Shown here piece by piece: positions 46,508 to 57,069 of a DNA stretch of 64,000 nt. The stretch is from Flavobacterium sp. 270 (lineage in GTDB: Bacteria; Bacteroidota; Bacteroidia; Flavobacteriales; Flavobacteriaceae). A model generated the notes under the pieces. It had not been told where the DNA came from. It made no database searches and worked only from the letters and a program-made list of their open reading frames with translations. Positions within the stretch are counted from its first letter, which is position 1. Each line of letters opens with the position of its first letter. Location: assembly GCF_004368785.1 (NCBI RefSeq), contig NZ_SODM01000002.1:1-64000 (forward strand). Direction: 5' to 3'. A program made the position numbers and the translations under genes.

Positions 46508-48625
46508 TTATTTTTTATCTGTAATAGGAAAATTTCTTGCTCTCATTAAAGCATCAGATTTAGGAGCTCTTCCTCTAAAGTTTTCATATGCTTTTTCCTG
46601 ATCGATAGTATTACCTACACTGAATACATTATCGTAAAGACGTTTTGCAACAGCTTTATCATAAGGACCTTTACCTTCTAAGAAAGCTTCCCAAGCATCT
46701 GCATTGATAACATCAGCCCATAAATAACTGTAATATCCAGCAGAATAGCCATCCCCAGAAAAGATGTGTCCGAATTGTGGAATTCTATGACGCATTACAA
46801 TCTCTGACGGCATATTTAGCGCGTCTAAAGTTTCTTTTTCAAATTTATGAGGATCAATAGTTTCTGTAGCTAAGTGAAGCTTCATATCTACTAAAGAACT
46901 TGAAATAGTTTCAACAGTAGAAAAACCTTCGCCAAAATTAGCTGCTTTCTCAATTCTTTCTACCAATGCTTTTGGCAATGGCTGATTTGTTTTATAATGT
47001 AAAGCAAATTTATTTAATACTTCCGGAGTCGCTAACCAGTGCTCTAACAATTGAGATGGAAACTCAACATAATCTCTTGCAACAGATGTTCCTGCTAAAC
47101 TTGGATAGGTTACGTTTGAACATAAGCCGTGTAAAGCGTGTCCAAATTCGTGAAATAAAGTACTTGCATCTTCCCAAGAAACCAAAATCGGCTCATCTGT
47201 ACTTCCTTTAATAAAGTTACAGTTATTAGAAACAATTGTAAGCACATCCCCATCCAGTTTTTGCTGATCGCGATAAGCATTCATCCATGCTCCAGAACGC
47301 TTTCCTGCACGTGCGTAAGGATCAAAATACCATAATCCAACCGTTTTACCCGTAACTTTATTACTTACTTCCCAAACACGCACATCTGGATGATATACAG
47401 GAACATTTGTAATTTGTTTAAATTGTAAATTAAACAATTCACCTGCAACCCAGAACATTCCTTCGCGCAATTTCTCTAGCTGTAAATAAGGCTTAACTTC
47501 ATTTTGATCTAAATCATATTTCGCTTTTCTAACTTTTTCAGCATAAAAACGATAATCCCAAGGCTGAATTTTAAAATTCCCACCTTCAGCATCTACAATC
47601 TTTTGCATTTCTGCTACATCATCGTGTACTTTTTCTACAGCAGGTTTCCAAACAGACATCATTAGGTCTAATGTTTTCTGCGGATCTTTTGCCATTTTAT
47701 TAGACAAGCTCCAATGTGCAAACGTAGGAAAACCAAGTAATTTTGCTTTTTCCTGACGTAATTTTAAGATTGAAACCAAAGTTGAATTATTGTCATTTGC
47801 ATTTCCGTTATCGCCACGTTTTACAAAAATATCAAAAGCTTTTTCTCTTAAATCTCTGCGAGTCGAAAAAGTTAAAAATGGTTCGATAGAAGAACGTGTA
47901 TTTGCCACGCACCCTAAAGCATCTAATTTTCTTTCTTTAGCCTCTGCCATTGCAGCATTTTTTACTTCTGGAGGAAGACCATCAAAATCTGCTTCTGTTT
48001 TTAATGCCACATATTGATTATGTTCTTCTGCCAATAAATTCTGGCTGAATTTTGTATAAAGTGATGCTAATTCTGCATTAATTTTTGCCACTTTTGCTTT
48101 ATCTGCTTCATTTAATTTTGCACCTTCACGAACAAAATCTGTGTAATACAACCAAATTAAACGTTGCTGCTCACTCGTAAGCTTTTTACTTTCTTTTGAG
48201 TTATACAAAGTTGCTACTCTTTCAAAAAGTTTTTTGTTTTGATTAATTTTATCTGTAAACTCAGAAAACTTTGGTGACATTTCTGTATCAACAGCATTAA
48301 ATTCCGGACTGCTCAAATTAGATCTAAAGATTCCGTAAACCGTAGCAATTCTTGTAATTGTTTTACCCGAACGCTCTAAAGCTGCAATTGTATTATCAAA
48401 AGTCGGTGCTTTTGGATTGTTAGCAATAACATCAATTTCATTCAGTTTCTCCTGAATTGCAAATTGAAGCGCCGGCTTAAAATCTGAAACCTTATATTGA
48501 TCAAAAGCTGGAACACCTCCGTAAGGACCTGTCCAGTTTTTTAATAAAGGATTTTCAGCATTGGTTTGTGCGTTTGACGCAAAAAAGGTTGTACCCATGA
48601 GAAAAATTGTCATTAATTTTTTCAT
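46508..48625 (-). CDS. Secreted M3-family zinc metallopeptidase (Dcp/oligopeptidase type)
   Basis: The start is taken at ATG 48625 (MKKLMTIFLMG) rather than the ATG two codons earlier, giving 705 residues. A signal peptide ends near ASNAQT. The catalytic zinc motif is HEFGHALHG (about residue 488) with a further Glu downstream, and the C-terminus has FGHIFSGDGYSAGYYSYLWADVI, typical of dipeptidyl carboxypeptidases. It probably degrades peptides in the periplasm. Confidence 0.93.
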   Translation of the reverse strand: MKKLMTIFLMGTTFFASNAQTNAENPLLKNWTGPYGGVPAFDQYKVSDFKPALQFAIQEKLNEIDVIANNPKAPTFDNTIAALERSGKTITRIATVYGIFRSNLSSPEFNAVDTEMSPKFSEFTDKINQNKKLFERVATLYNSKESKKLTSEQQRLIWLYYTDFVREGAKLNEADKAKVAKINAELASLYTKFSQNLLAEEHNQYVALKTEADFDGLPPEVKNAAMAEAKERKLDALGCVANTRSSIEPFLTFSTRRDLREKAFDIFVKRGDNGNANDNNSTLVSILKLRQEKAKLLGFPTFAHWSLSNKMAKDPQKTLDLMMSVWKPAVEKVHDDVAEMQKIVDAEGGNFKIQPWDYRFYAEKVRKAKYDLDQNEVKPYLQLEKLREGMFWVAGELFNLQFKQITNVPVYHPDVRVWEVSNKVTGKTVGLWYFDPYARAGKRSGAWMNAYRDQQKLDGDVLTIVSNNCNFIKGSTDEPILVSWEDASTLFHEFGHALHGLCSNVTYPSLAGTSVARDYVEFPSQLLEHWLATPEVLNKFALHYKTNQPLPKALVERIEKAANFGEGFSTVETISSSLVDMKLHLATETIDPHKFEKETLDALNMPSEIVMRHRIPQFGHIFSGDGYSAGYYSYLWADVINADAWEAFLEGKGPYDKAVAKRLYDNVFSVGNTIDQEKAYENFRGRAPKSDALMRARNFPITDKK

Positions 48626-48773
48626 TATCATTAATTTGCTTTAATATAAATTAAACTTGTTGTTTCAAAAATAACCAAAAATCATCAATCTATAGAAAAA
48701 TTTAACTTTAAGACCATTTAAAAACTAAAGTTTAAATTAAAATCAAACCATTTTAAATTTTGAAGAAATAGCT

Positions 48774-48781
48774 TAAATTTG
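48774..48781 (+). promoter_or_regulatory. -7 element of the VUT transporter gene
   Basis: TAAATTTG, exact TAnnTTTG, 22 bp before the start codon. The -33 region is only T-rich. Confidence 0.35.
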
Positions 48782-48803
48782 AAAATCAATTTAACAAACT
48801 ACT

Positions 48804-49484
48804 ATGTTTAAAACCAGAAGAGAAATTGTATTTGTAATTCTTGCAGGTATTTTTATAACCAATGCCGTTGTGGCTGAACTTATTGGAGGGAAATTAATTC
48901 AGATTGGGCCGTTTGTAATGAGCATAGGAATTCTGCCTTGGCCAATTGTTTTTCTAACAACAGATTTAATAAATGAATATTTTGGAGAGAAAGGTGTAAA
49001 AAAACTTTCTTTTATAACAGCCTGTTTAATTGCTTATGCCTTTCTTATATTATTTATGGCGATCGTAGTTCCCGCCGCAAAAGGGATAAGTCCCGTAAAT
49101 GACGAACAATTTCAAGCCGTTTTTGGGCAGAGTATGTGGATTATTGTTGGAAGTTTAATCGCTTTTATGGTATCTCAATTGATTGATGTCTGGATTTTTT
49201 GGTTTTTTAAGAGAAGAACCGGCGAAAGAAAAATTTGGCTCAGAACAACTGGTTCAACTGTAATTTCGCAGTTATTTGATTCTTTTATTGTACTTGGAAT
49301 TGCTTTTTGGTTACCCGGAAAAATTGATTTTGATACTTTTATTTCATCTGGTTTAACGGGATATATTTTTAAACTTTCTGTAGCCGTTATATTAACCCCT
49401 CTTATATATGCAGGACATCATCTGATTAAAAAATATTTAGATAAAGATAATCTTCAAGAAAATAATAAAGAAGATTTACAATAA
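48804..49484 (+). CDS. Queuosine precursor transporter (VUT/YhhQ family)
   Basis: The 226-residue protein has about six membrane helices and the YhhQ family blocks NAVVAELIGGKLIQIG, LPWPIVFLTTDLINEYFGEKGVKK and SQLIDVWIFWFFKRRTG. YhhQ imports queuosine precursors such as preQ0/preQ1, which would feed the pathway that ends in QueG, encoded elsewhere in this window. The stop overlaps the following lipoprotein start by one base. Confidence 0.88.
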   Translation: MFKTRREIVFVILAGIFITNAVVAELIGGKLIQIGPFVMSIGILPWPIVFLTTDLINEYFGEKGVKKLSFITACLIAYAFLILFMAIVVPAAKGISPVNDEQFQAVFGQSMWIIVGSLIAFMVSQLIDVWIFWFFKRRTGERKIWLRTTGSTVISQLFDSFIVLGIAFWLPGKIDFDTFISSGLTGYIFKLSVAVILTPLIYAGHHLIKKYLDKDNLQENNKEDLQ

Positions 49485-50112
49485 TGAAAAATTATAAAAT
49501 ATATTTTTCAATCCTGATCTTATATTGCTTTACAGCTTGTACAGAGAATATTAAAAAACAGGTAAAAGACACTACCGAAGGAATTACAAACAAAGTAGTT
49601 ACTATTTCAGAAAGTACTGCAGCAACAGTATCAGGCTATAAAAATGCAATTGTAAAAAAATAACAGCTGCCAAAGAAATCGTTTCTGAAACTGTAGAAAC
49701 CAAAACTGACAGCGTTGTAGAAAACCAAATTGGAAATGAAAAATTTCTAGGAATTACTTATTTCAAAAAATTTCTATCGGATTGCAAAACAGGAGAAACT
49801 TTAACACAAAAAGAACTTATTGAAGAGCATAACATTCCTGCCGACGGAATAAAAATGATAAAAAGTATTACCAAAACAGCCGAAGATGAAATTGAAGTGA
49901 AATGGAAATCGACTTGGTTTGTAGAACGAATTTCTGATGCAAAATTTACAGATGCTAAAATGAAACTTAAGTTTGAAGCTAATAAAATGTATACTTCTGG
50001 TAAAGCAATTGGTATAAAATACAATAAGAAAGTCTATAACAACTTAATCATAATTGGAAACAAGGCTTACATTCCATCCGTAAAAGGGTATCATTGGAAA
50101 ATAGGCAAATAA
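49484..50112 (+). CDS. Lipoprotein with an internal -1 frameshift at an A7 slippery site
   Basis: From ATG 49484 (coupled to the upstream stop) the zero frame encodes a lipoprotein signal (FTAC, Cys about 19) and stops at TAA 49661-49663 after 59 codons. The stop directly follows GTA AAA AAA. In the -1 frame, coding continues without a stop from 49660 to 50112 for another 150 residues (ITAAKEIVSETVETK...), keeping the same Lys/Thr/Val-rich character across the junction. The heptamer A AAA AAA is a classic -1 slippery site, so the product could be a 209-residue fusion. Alternatives are a true mutation or a base-count error in the A run. Function unknown. Confidence 0.65.
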
Positions 50113-50147
50113 TTTATTCTAAATAATTCAACAATAACATTTTATGA

Positions 50148-50194
50148 ATTTTGTAAGAAAAAACATCTCTTTAAATTGTTTTTTCTTACAAAAT
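50148..50194. terminator. 18-bp palindrome downstream of the frameshifted lipoprotein
   Basis: Perfect 18-bp arms (50148-50165, 50177-50194) around an 11-nt loop. The stem contains A6/T6 and can act as a terminator. The right arm overlaps the -33 region of the next promoter. Confidence 0.7.
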
Positions 50195-50206
50195 GATTTA
50201 TTTTTG
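50176..50206 (+). promoter_or_regulatory. Promoter of the lipocalin-like lipoprotein
   Basis: TTG, 20 bp, TATTTTTG, consensus -7 box, 32 bp before the start codon. Confidence 0.6.
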
Positions 50207-50238
50207 TTAAAAATATTAACAAGTAAAATCATAAAAAA

Positions 50239-50685
50239 ATGAAAAATTTAAAAGTCTTATTTTTGTCTGTAGTGGCATTGGCATTATCCGTTTCTTCTTG
50301 TAGTAATGACAATAACAATGAAGATACTAACACAAATGGATCTCTTATAGGCAAATGGGAACTTTCTCAAGTGGGAACTATCCTTGGAAACGAGGAAGTA
50401 TTACAACCATATACAAATGATGGCTGTGATAAAGATGTTGTAGAATTTACAACAGATGGCAAATTTATAGACCGCTATTCAGAATTTACAAATAATGCTT
50501 GTAAAGCGTATACTCAGGAAGGAACATGGACAAAAGATGAAAACACACTATCAAAAAAATACGCGTCTAATGATTCTGAAAAATTTGAAATCACTGAATT
50601 ATCTGGAAGCAAGCTAAAAGTAAAAGAAACATATAGCCAAGCAGGTATAACAGTTATAGCCATATCTGTTTACAAAAAAATCTAA
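50239..50685 (+). CDS. Lipocalin-like lipoprotein
   Basis: The 148-residue protein has a lipoprotein signal (VSSC, Cys about 21) and an Asn/Asp-rich linker typical of Bacteroidota lipoproteins. A beta-barrel pattern follows, beginning LIGKWELSQVG and including VEFTTDGKFIDRYSE, GTWTKDENTLSKKY and KLKVKETY, as in small lipocalin-like families. Ligand unknown. Confidence 0.8.
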   Translation: MKNLKVLFLSVVALALSVSSCSNDNNNEDTNTNGSLIGKWELSQVGTILGNEEVLQPYTNDGCDKDVVEFTTDGKFIDRYSEFTNNACKAYTQEGTWTKDENTLSKKYASNDSEKFEITELSGSKLKVKETYSQAGITVIAISVYKKI

Positions 50686-50704
50686 TTAGAAGATTAAAAT
50701 CTTT

Positions 50705-50741
50705 AAAACCTCAAATCAATCTAGATTTGAGGTTTTTTTAT
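50705..50741 (+). terminator. Terminator after the lipocalin-like gene
   Basis: AAAACCTCAAATC pairs with GATTTGAGGTTTT around a 6-nt loop, followed by T residues. Confidence 0.9.
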
Positions 50742-50757
50742 ACATTTGAAAAAAAAC

Positions 50758-51318
50758 ATGGAACCAATAAGATGTAGCTGGTGTTTGTCCAGCGATTTAT
50801 ATAAAAAATACCATGACGAAGAATGGGGCGTTCCTATTTACGATGATGCATCTTTATTTGAATTTTTAATTTTGGAAACTTTTCAAGCCGGTTTAAGCTG
50901 GATTACCATTTTAAATAAAAGAGAAAATTTTAGAGAAGCTTTTGATCATTTCGATTATAAAAAAATCGCCAATTATTCTGAAGACAAAATAGAAGAGTTA
51001 CTTCAAAATACTGGAATTATTAGAAATAAATTAAAAATTAAAGCGACAGTTTCTAACGCACAAGCTTTCATGAAAGTGCAAGGTGAATTTGGCACTTTTT
51101 CTGATTATATTTGGAAATTTACCAACGGAAAACCAATTATAAACAATCCAAAAACATCAAAGGATGTTCCCGCCACTACTCCACTTTCAGACGAAATCAG
51201 TAAAGATTTAAAAAAAAGAGGTTTTAAATTTGTCGGTTCAACCGTAATTTACGCTCATATGCAGGCAACTGGAATGGTCAACGATCATGCCGAAGATTGC
51301 TGGACGAGAAGATCCTAA
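50758..51318 (+). CDS. tag: DNA-3-methyladenine glycosylase I
   Basis: Tag excises 3-methyladenine from alkylated DNA. The start at ATG 50758 is preferred to an in-frame TTG 12 bp upstream. The 186-residue protein has the zinc-binding ligands at both ends (RCSWC with a His in KKYHDEEWG, and HAEDCW near the C-terminus). The conserved FEFLILETFQAGLSW and GIIRNKLKI blocks are present. Confidence 0.95.
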   Translation: MEPIRCSWCLSSDLYKKYHDEEWGVPIYDDASLFEFLILETFQAGLSWITILNKRENFREAFDHFDYKKIANYSEDKIEELLQNTGIIRNKLKIKATVSNAQAFMKVQGEFGTFSDYIWKFTNGKPIINNPKTSKDVPATTPLSDEISKDLKKRGFKFVGSTVIYAHMQATGMVNDHAEDCWTRRS

Positions 51319-51325
51319 AAGTTTA

Positions 51326-51407
51326 TTTTGTTTCAGGTTTCAGGTTTAAAGTTACGGTCGTAATTAACTATTCGCAAAAAACTTGAGACCTAAAACCTGA
51401 AACAAAA
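51326..51407. repeat. Inverted repeat of the TTTCAGGTTT family
   Basis: Perfect 15-bp arms (51326-51340, 51393-51407) with a second TTTCAGGTTT unit inside the left arm. A related direct copy (ACCTGAAACTTGAAACAAA) lies at about 51925-51943, before thiC. Confidence 0.65.
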
Positions 51408-51430
51408 ATAAATTTAAACCAAAAATTCAT

Positions 51431-51438
51431 TACATTTG
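51431..51438 (+). promoter_or_regulatory. -7 element of the thiamin operon
   Basis: TACATTTG, exact TAnnTTTG, about 10 bp before the conserved start of the TPP riboswitch. Confidence 0.5.
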
Positions 51439-51446
51439 CTTCACAC

Positions 51447-51530
51447 TTTAGGGGTGTCTGCAACATTGCAGGCTGAGATTTTACCCTCTGAACCTGATCT
51501 AGTTCATACTAGCGTAGGGAAAAGTAAGAT
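51447..51530 (+). promoter_or_regulatory. TPP riboswitch (THI element)
   Basis: The conserved core is recognisable in order: AGGGGTG, a short stem, GGCTGAGAT, ACCCTCTGAACCTGATCTAG and ACTAGCGTAGGGAA. It lies in the leader of thiS-thiC and should shut the operon when thiamin diphosphate is plentiful. A short stem ACGCG-TTTA-CGCGT (51541-51554) follows and may belong to the expression platform. Confidence 0.95.
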
Positions 51531-51601
51531 GACTTCACGCACGCGTTTACGCGTATTTTGCAGCCATTCCTATTGTGTAACTATACACTAAACTTAAAGG
51601 A

Positions 51602-51808
51602 ATGGAACTAAAAATCAACCAACAATTCAAAACATTCGATGCTGAAACTTTTAGCGTTCAGGCATTGCTCGATCTCGAAATTCCGAACAAACAAAACGGA
51701 ATTGCCGTTGCTGTTAACAACACTATAATTCCAAAACTCAAATGGAATTCCCATTTCATTCAGGAAACGGATGAAATTATTATTATTTCTGCCACTCAGG
51801 GTGGTTGA
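51602..51808 (+). CDS. thiS: Sulfur carrier protein ThiS
   Basis: The 68-residue ubiquitin-like protein ends in the required Gly-Gly (SATQGG). ThiF adenylates this terminus, which is then converted to a thiocarboxylate that gives sulfur to ThiG. First gene after the TPP riboswitch. Confidence 0.95.
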   Translation: MELKINQQFKTFDAETFSVQALLDLEIPNKQNGIAVAVNNTIIPKLKWNSHFIQETDEIIIISATQGG

Positions 51809-51812
51809 TAAC

Positions 51813-51846
51813 AAATTCCAACTCTAAAAATTCCAAATTCCAATTT
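51813..51846 (+). repeat. AATTCCAA-family repeat between thiS and thiC
   Basis: AAATTCCAAC...AAATTCCAAATTCCAATTT, half-site copies of the GGAATTT repeat family. The rest of the 147-bp gap holds a TTTCAGG-family copy and no supported gene. Confidence 0.55.
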
Positions 51847-51931
51847 AGAATATTAAATGGAGACGTACTACTGTGCACCTTTACGGAATACATTGCATTA
51901 AAACACAATCAAGATCAAACTTGAAACCTGA

Positions 51932-53779
<1,848 letters not shown>

Positions 53780-53822
53780 GAAAAAAGAATATAGAGTAAA
53801 GAGAATAGAATAAAAATCTCCA

Positions 53823-53850
53823 TAATCTGCTAAATCTGCGAGAGAAAAAA
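53823..53850 (+). repeat. TAATCTGC-TAAATCTGCG repeat upstream of the TenI-like gene
   Basis: The unit TAATCTGCTAAATCTGCGAG, followed by a purine run, ends one base before the start codon at 53852. Related copies flank the GxxExxY gene at 56559-56631 and 57070-57095. Confidence 0.65.
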
Positions 53851-53851
53851 C

Positions 53852-54457
53852 ATGATCGTAATATCAAATCCAATTGCAATAGCAAACGAAATCAATCTAA
53901 TCCATTCTCTTTTTGAGGAAGGATTAGAATTGTTTCATTTGAGGAAACCAGATTATTCTTTAGAAGAAACTCAAAATTTTATAAATCGAATAAATCCAGA
54001 TTTCAGATCGCAATTGGTATTACACAATCATCATCAAATTGCAGAAGATTTTGGAATTAACAGAATTCATTTTTCAGAAAAAACAAGAAGTTCAAGTTTA
54101 GTTCCTGCAAGGTTTCCAAAACCTTGTAGGTATTCCACATCAACTCATTCAATTAAGGATTTCAACACTTTAGAAAATCATTTTGAATATGCTTTTCTAA
54201 GCCCAGTTTTCAAAAGCATTTCTAAAGAAAATTATGTTTCTGAAATTGATTTATTCGAAGCTCTAAAATCAAGAACAAACACAAAGACAAAAGTTATCGC
54301 TTTGGGCGGAATCAATTCTGAAAACATTCAAAAAACTCTTGAAAATGGTTTTGATGACGCCGCACTTTTGGGAGCAATTTGGAGCAATGAAAATCCTTTA
54401 AAACAATTTAAATTATGTCAGCAAATCGTCCGTACACACTTACTATCGCAGGTTTAG
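53852..54457 (+). CDS. ThiE/TenI-family protein, probable thiazole tautomerase (TenI-like)
   Basis: The 201-residue TIM-barrel protein shares the ThiE/TenI superfamily layout (LFHLRKP, LHNHHQIA, STHSIKDF, FLSPVFKSISK, ALGGINSENI). It lacks ThiE features kept by the second copy at 55160 ([22 protein letters not shown]). With a true ThiE in the same operon, the TenI role (isomerising the thiazole carboxylate product of ThiG) is the best guess. Residues about 85-97 are encoded by a REP-like palindrome (54104-54130), apparently inserted in frame. The 3' end overlaps thiD by 43 bp. Confidence 0.75.
   Translation: MIVISNPIAIANEINLIHSLFEEGLELFHLRKPDYSLEETQNFINRINPDFRSQLVLHNHHQIAEDFGINRIHFSEKTRSSSLVPARFPKPCRYSTSTHSIKDFNTLENHFEYAFLSPVFKSISKENYVSEIDLFEALKSRTNTKTKVIALGGINSENIQKTLENGFDDAALLGAIWSNENPLKQFKLCQQIVRTHLLSQV
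54104..54130 (+). repeat. REP-like palindrome inside the TenI-like coding sequence
   Basis: CCTGCAAGGTTT-CCA-AAACCTTGTAGG is a 12-bp stem with one G-T pair. It lies between the IHFSEK and STHS motifs, where relatives have a short loop. Confidence 0.75.
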
Positions 54458-55170
54458 ATCCGAGCGGAGGCGCTGGTGTTCTGGCGGATATCAAAACTTT
54501 TGAACAGCATCAAGTTTCAGGTTTTGCGATTTCGACTGCTAATACTATTCAAACCGAAAATCGATTTTATGATATTCAATGGACAGATTTGAGTTTTGTA
54601 ATTCGTTCGATAGAAGCTTTATTTCAAAACTATAAAATCAAAGCTGTTAAAATCGGAATCGTGCCAAGTTTAGATTATCTGAACCGAATTCTCTCGACTA
54701 TAAAATTCCTTTCTCCGACAACACAAATTGTCTGGGATCCGGTTTTGAAATCTTCAACTGAATTCGAATTTATGGAAATTACTGATGCTTTAGATTTAAA
54801 TAAAATTCTCTCCCAAATCGATTTGATTACACCTAATTATAATGAAATAATGTTCTTATTTCCTGATTTTTTCTCGAATCAACTTTGGCTTAAAAATGAA
54901 ATTCCAACAACTATTTTATTAAAAGGCGGACACAATGAATCAGCAATTGGTACAGATCGGTTATTTCTAAAAAATGAAATTATCGATTTGATTCCGTCAG
55001 AAAAAAAATGTTACGAAAAACATGGTTCCGGCTGTGTGCTTTCGGCTGCAATTACTGCAAATCTAGCTTTGAATCAAGCCCCAAAAGAAGCTTGCAAAAA
55101 TGCCAAAACCTACATAGAAAAATACCTGAGTTCAACTTCAACTTTAATCGGATATCATTATGTACCCTAA
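54415..55170 (+). CDS. thiD: Hydroxymethylpyrimidine/phosphomethylpyrimidine kinase ThiD
   Basis: ThiD phosphorylates HMP and HMP-phosphate to the diphosphate used by ThiE. The 251-residue ribokinase-fold protein has TIAGLDPSGGAGVLADIKTF at the start, WDPVLKSS, DLITPNYNE, LLKGGH and the anion-hole motif HGSGCVLSAAITA. It overlaps the TenI-like gene by 43 bp and thiE by 11 bp, so it is tightly coupled. Confidence 0.95.
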   Translation: MSANRPYTLTIAGLDPSGGAGVLADIKTFEQHQVSGFAISTANTIQTENRFYDIQWTDLSFVIRSIEALFQNYKIKAVKIGIVPSLDYLNRILSTIKFLSPTTQIVWDPVLKSSTEFEFMEITDALDLNKILSQIDLITPNYNEIMFLFPDFFSNQLWLKNEIPTTILLKGGHNESAIGTDRLFLKNEIIDLIPSEKKCYEKHGSGCVLSAAITANLALNQAPKEACKNAKTYIEKYLSSTSTLIGYHYVP

Positions 55171-55798
55171 ACTGCAATACATATCGCAAGGCGAAACAAT
55201 CGAAGAACAATTGTACAATATTCATCAGGCTCTTGATGCAGGATGCAATTGGGTACAAATGCGTTTTAAAAACCAAACCGAGAAAGAGGCTGTTACTTTA
55301 GCGGAAGCGACAAAACTTTTATGCGAAAAATATCTGGCGAATTTTATTGTAAACGACAATTTACATCTCGCACAGCAAATCGCTGCAGACGGCGTTCATC
55401 TTGGTTTGACAGACATGAAAATCGATGAAGCACGAGCCATTTTAGGAAATACAAAAATCATCGGAGGAACTGCCAATACTTTTGAAGACATTCAGAATCA
55501 TGCAAAAAATGGCTGTGATTATATTGGTTTGGGGCCTTTTCGGTTTACGAATACAAAAGAAAAATTAAGTCCGATTTTAGGCTTGTCCGGTTATTTTGAG
55601 ATTCTTCAAAAACTGAAAAAAAATAAAATCAACATTCCGGTTTATGCTATTGGAGGTATCACATTGCGGGATTTAAATCCGTTGATGGAAACTGGAATTT
55701 ATGGAATTGCTGTTTCTGGTATTATCACAAAAAGTGACGAAAAAGCAACTCTTATTCAACAACTAAACGAAAAATTATATGCAAACGTCATTGTTTAA
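55160..55798 (+). CDS. thiE: Thiamine-phosphate synthase ThiE
   Basis: ThiE joins HMP diphosphate and the thiazole phosphate. The 212-residue protein has WVQMRFKN, the substrate motif [47 protein letters not shown] and YAIGGI, all in the expected order. Overlaps thiD and thiG. Confidence 0.94.
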   Translation: MYPKLQYISQGETIEEQLYNIHQALDAGCNWVQMRFKNQTEKEAVTLAEATKLLCEKYLANFIVNDNLHLAQQIAADGVHLGLTDMKIDEARAILGNTKIIGGTANTFEDIQNHAKNGCDYIGLGPFRFTNTKEKLSPILGLSGYFEILQKLKKNKINIPVYAIGGITLRDLNPLMETGIYGIAVSGIITKSDEKATLIQQLNEKLYANVIV

Positions 55799-56555
55799 AA
55801 TTGGAGATAAAACCCTGACTTCTCGCCTATTTTTAGGAACGGGAAAATTTGGTTCGAATATCGAAATGGAACGCGCGATTTTAGCCTCGGAAAGCGAATT
55901 GGTAACCGTTGCCTTAAAACGAATTGATTTAGAAACTGAAACGGATGCTATTTTATCGCACCTTAATCATCCAAAAATCAATTTATTGCCTAATACTTCT
56001 GGTGCAAGAAATGCCAAAGAAGCCATTTTTGCTGCGCAATTGGCGCGTGAAGCTTTAGAAACAAATTGGTTAAAACTAGAAATTCATCCTGATCCAAAAT
56101 ACTTAATGCCAGACCCGATAGAAACTTTAAAAGCAACTGAAGAACTGGCTAAATTAGGATTTATCGTTCTGCCATACATTCATGCTGATCCTGTTTTATG
56201 CAAACATTTGGAAGATGCTGGAACTGCTGCCGTTATGCCTTTGGGTTCGCCAATTGGCAGTAATAAAGGCTTAAAAACTATTGATTTCTTAGAGATTATT
56301 ATTGAACAAAGCAATGTTCCGATAATCATTGACGCCGGAATTGGTTCTCCATCAGATGCTGCAAAAGCTATGGAAATTGGTGCCGATGCTATTTTAGTAA
56401 ATACTGCAATTGCGGTTGCAGGAAATCCGGAATTAATGGCGGAGGCTTTTAAAGAAGCTGTTATTGCAGGTAGAAAAGCGTTTGAGGCTAAACTAGGAAA
56501 ACAGTTTAATCATGCGGTCGCTTCTAGTCCTTTGACTTCTTTTTTATATGAGTAG
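55779..56555 (+). CDS. thiG: Thiazole synthase ThiG
   Basis: ThiG forms the thiazole ring from deoxyxylulose phosphate, dehydroglycine and the ThiS thiocarboxylate. The 258-residue TIM barrel has [20 protein letters not shown] (catalytic Lys), [57 protein letters not shown]. It overlaps thiE by 20 bp. Confidence 0.97.
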   Translation: MQTSLFKIGDKTLTSRLFLGTGKFGSNIEMERAILASESELVTVALKRIDLETETDAILSHLNHPKINLLPNTSGARNAKEAIFAAQLAREALETNWLKLEIHPDPKYLMPDPIETLKATEELAKLGFIVLPYIHADPVLCKHLEDAGTAAVMPLGSPIGSNKGLKTIDFLEIIIEQSNVPIIIDAGIGSPSDAAKAMEIGADAILVNTAIAVAGNPELMAEAFKEAVIAGRKAFEAKLGKQFNHAVASSPLTSFLYE

Positions 56556-56558
56556 TTA

Positions 56559-56631
56559 TTTTTCTCCCGCAGATTTTGCAGATAACAGAGATTTTTTATC
56601 AGCTTAATCTGCAAAATCTGCGGGAGAAAAA
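56559..56631. repeat. 25-bp perfect palindrome after thiG
   Basis: Inverted arms 56559-56583 and 56607-56631 are perfect over 25 bp, with a 23-nt loop. Core unit AATCTGCAAAATCTGCGGGAG. The right arm region 56602-56622 is repeated directly at 57070-57090 on the other side of the GxxExxY gene. Confidence 0.9.
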
Positions 56632-56688
56632 AATTTAAAAAGAAAGAAAATTCTTAATTTTATTTTTTAATAATTTAATTTAGAAAAT

Positions 56689-57066
56689 ATGTTAGAGAAT
56701 GAAATCTCATATAGAATAAGAGGATCAATTTTTAAAGTTTATAATTTATTAGGACCGGGATTATTAGAATCAGTTTATGAGAGCGCACTGTATTATCAAT
56801 TACAAAAAGATGGTTTAAACGTCATCAAACAAATTGATTTACCTGTAAAATATGAAGAAGTGATATTAGATGTTTGCTTCAGACTTGATTTATTAGTTGA
56901 AGACAAAGTAATTGTTGAATTAAAATCTGTTGAAGAATTAAAGTCAATTCATTTTAAACAATTAAATACTTATTTAAAATTAACAAATAAAAAACTCGGG
57001 ATATTGGTCAACTTTAATTGTACTAATATTCTAGATAGTATACATCGCGTAGTAAACAAAATATAA
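56689..57066 (+). CDS. GxxExxY protein (PD-(D/E)XK nuclease-like family)
   Basis: The 125-residue protein has the family signature GLLESVY (Gly24 to Tyr30) and a nuclease-type core with Asp67 followed by Glu77-x-Lys79 (RLDLLVEDKVIVELK). The biological role of this family is not established. It interrupts the thi operon between thiG and thiH, is more AT-rich than its neighbours, and is flanked by repeats. It is likely an insertion rather than a thiamin gene. Confidence 0.88.
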   Translation: MLENEISYRIRGSIFKVYNLLGPGLLESVYESALYYQLQKDGLNVIKQIDLPVKYEEVILDVCFRLDLLVEDKVIVELKSVEELKSIHFKQLNTYLKLTNKKLGILVNFNCTNILDSIHRVVNKI

Positions 57067-57069
57067 TCC

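Noticed and set aside
51857..51901. 15-codon mini-ORF starting METYYC between thiS and thiC
   Set aside because: Short and without a recognisable start context or family; cannot be told from chance, though the stretch is less AT-rich than its surroundings.
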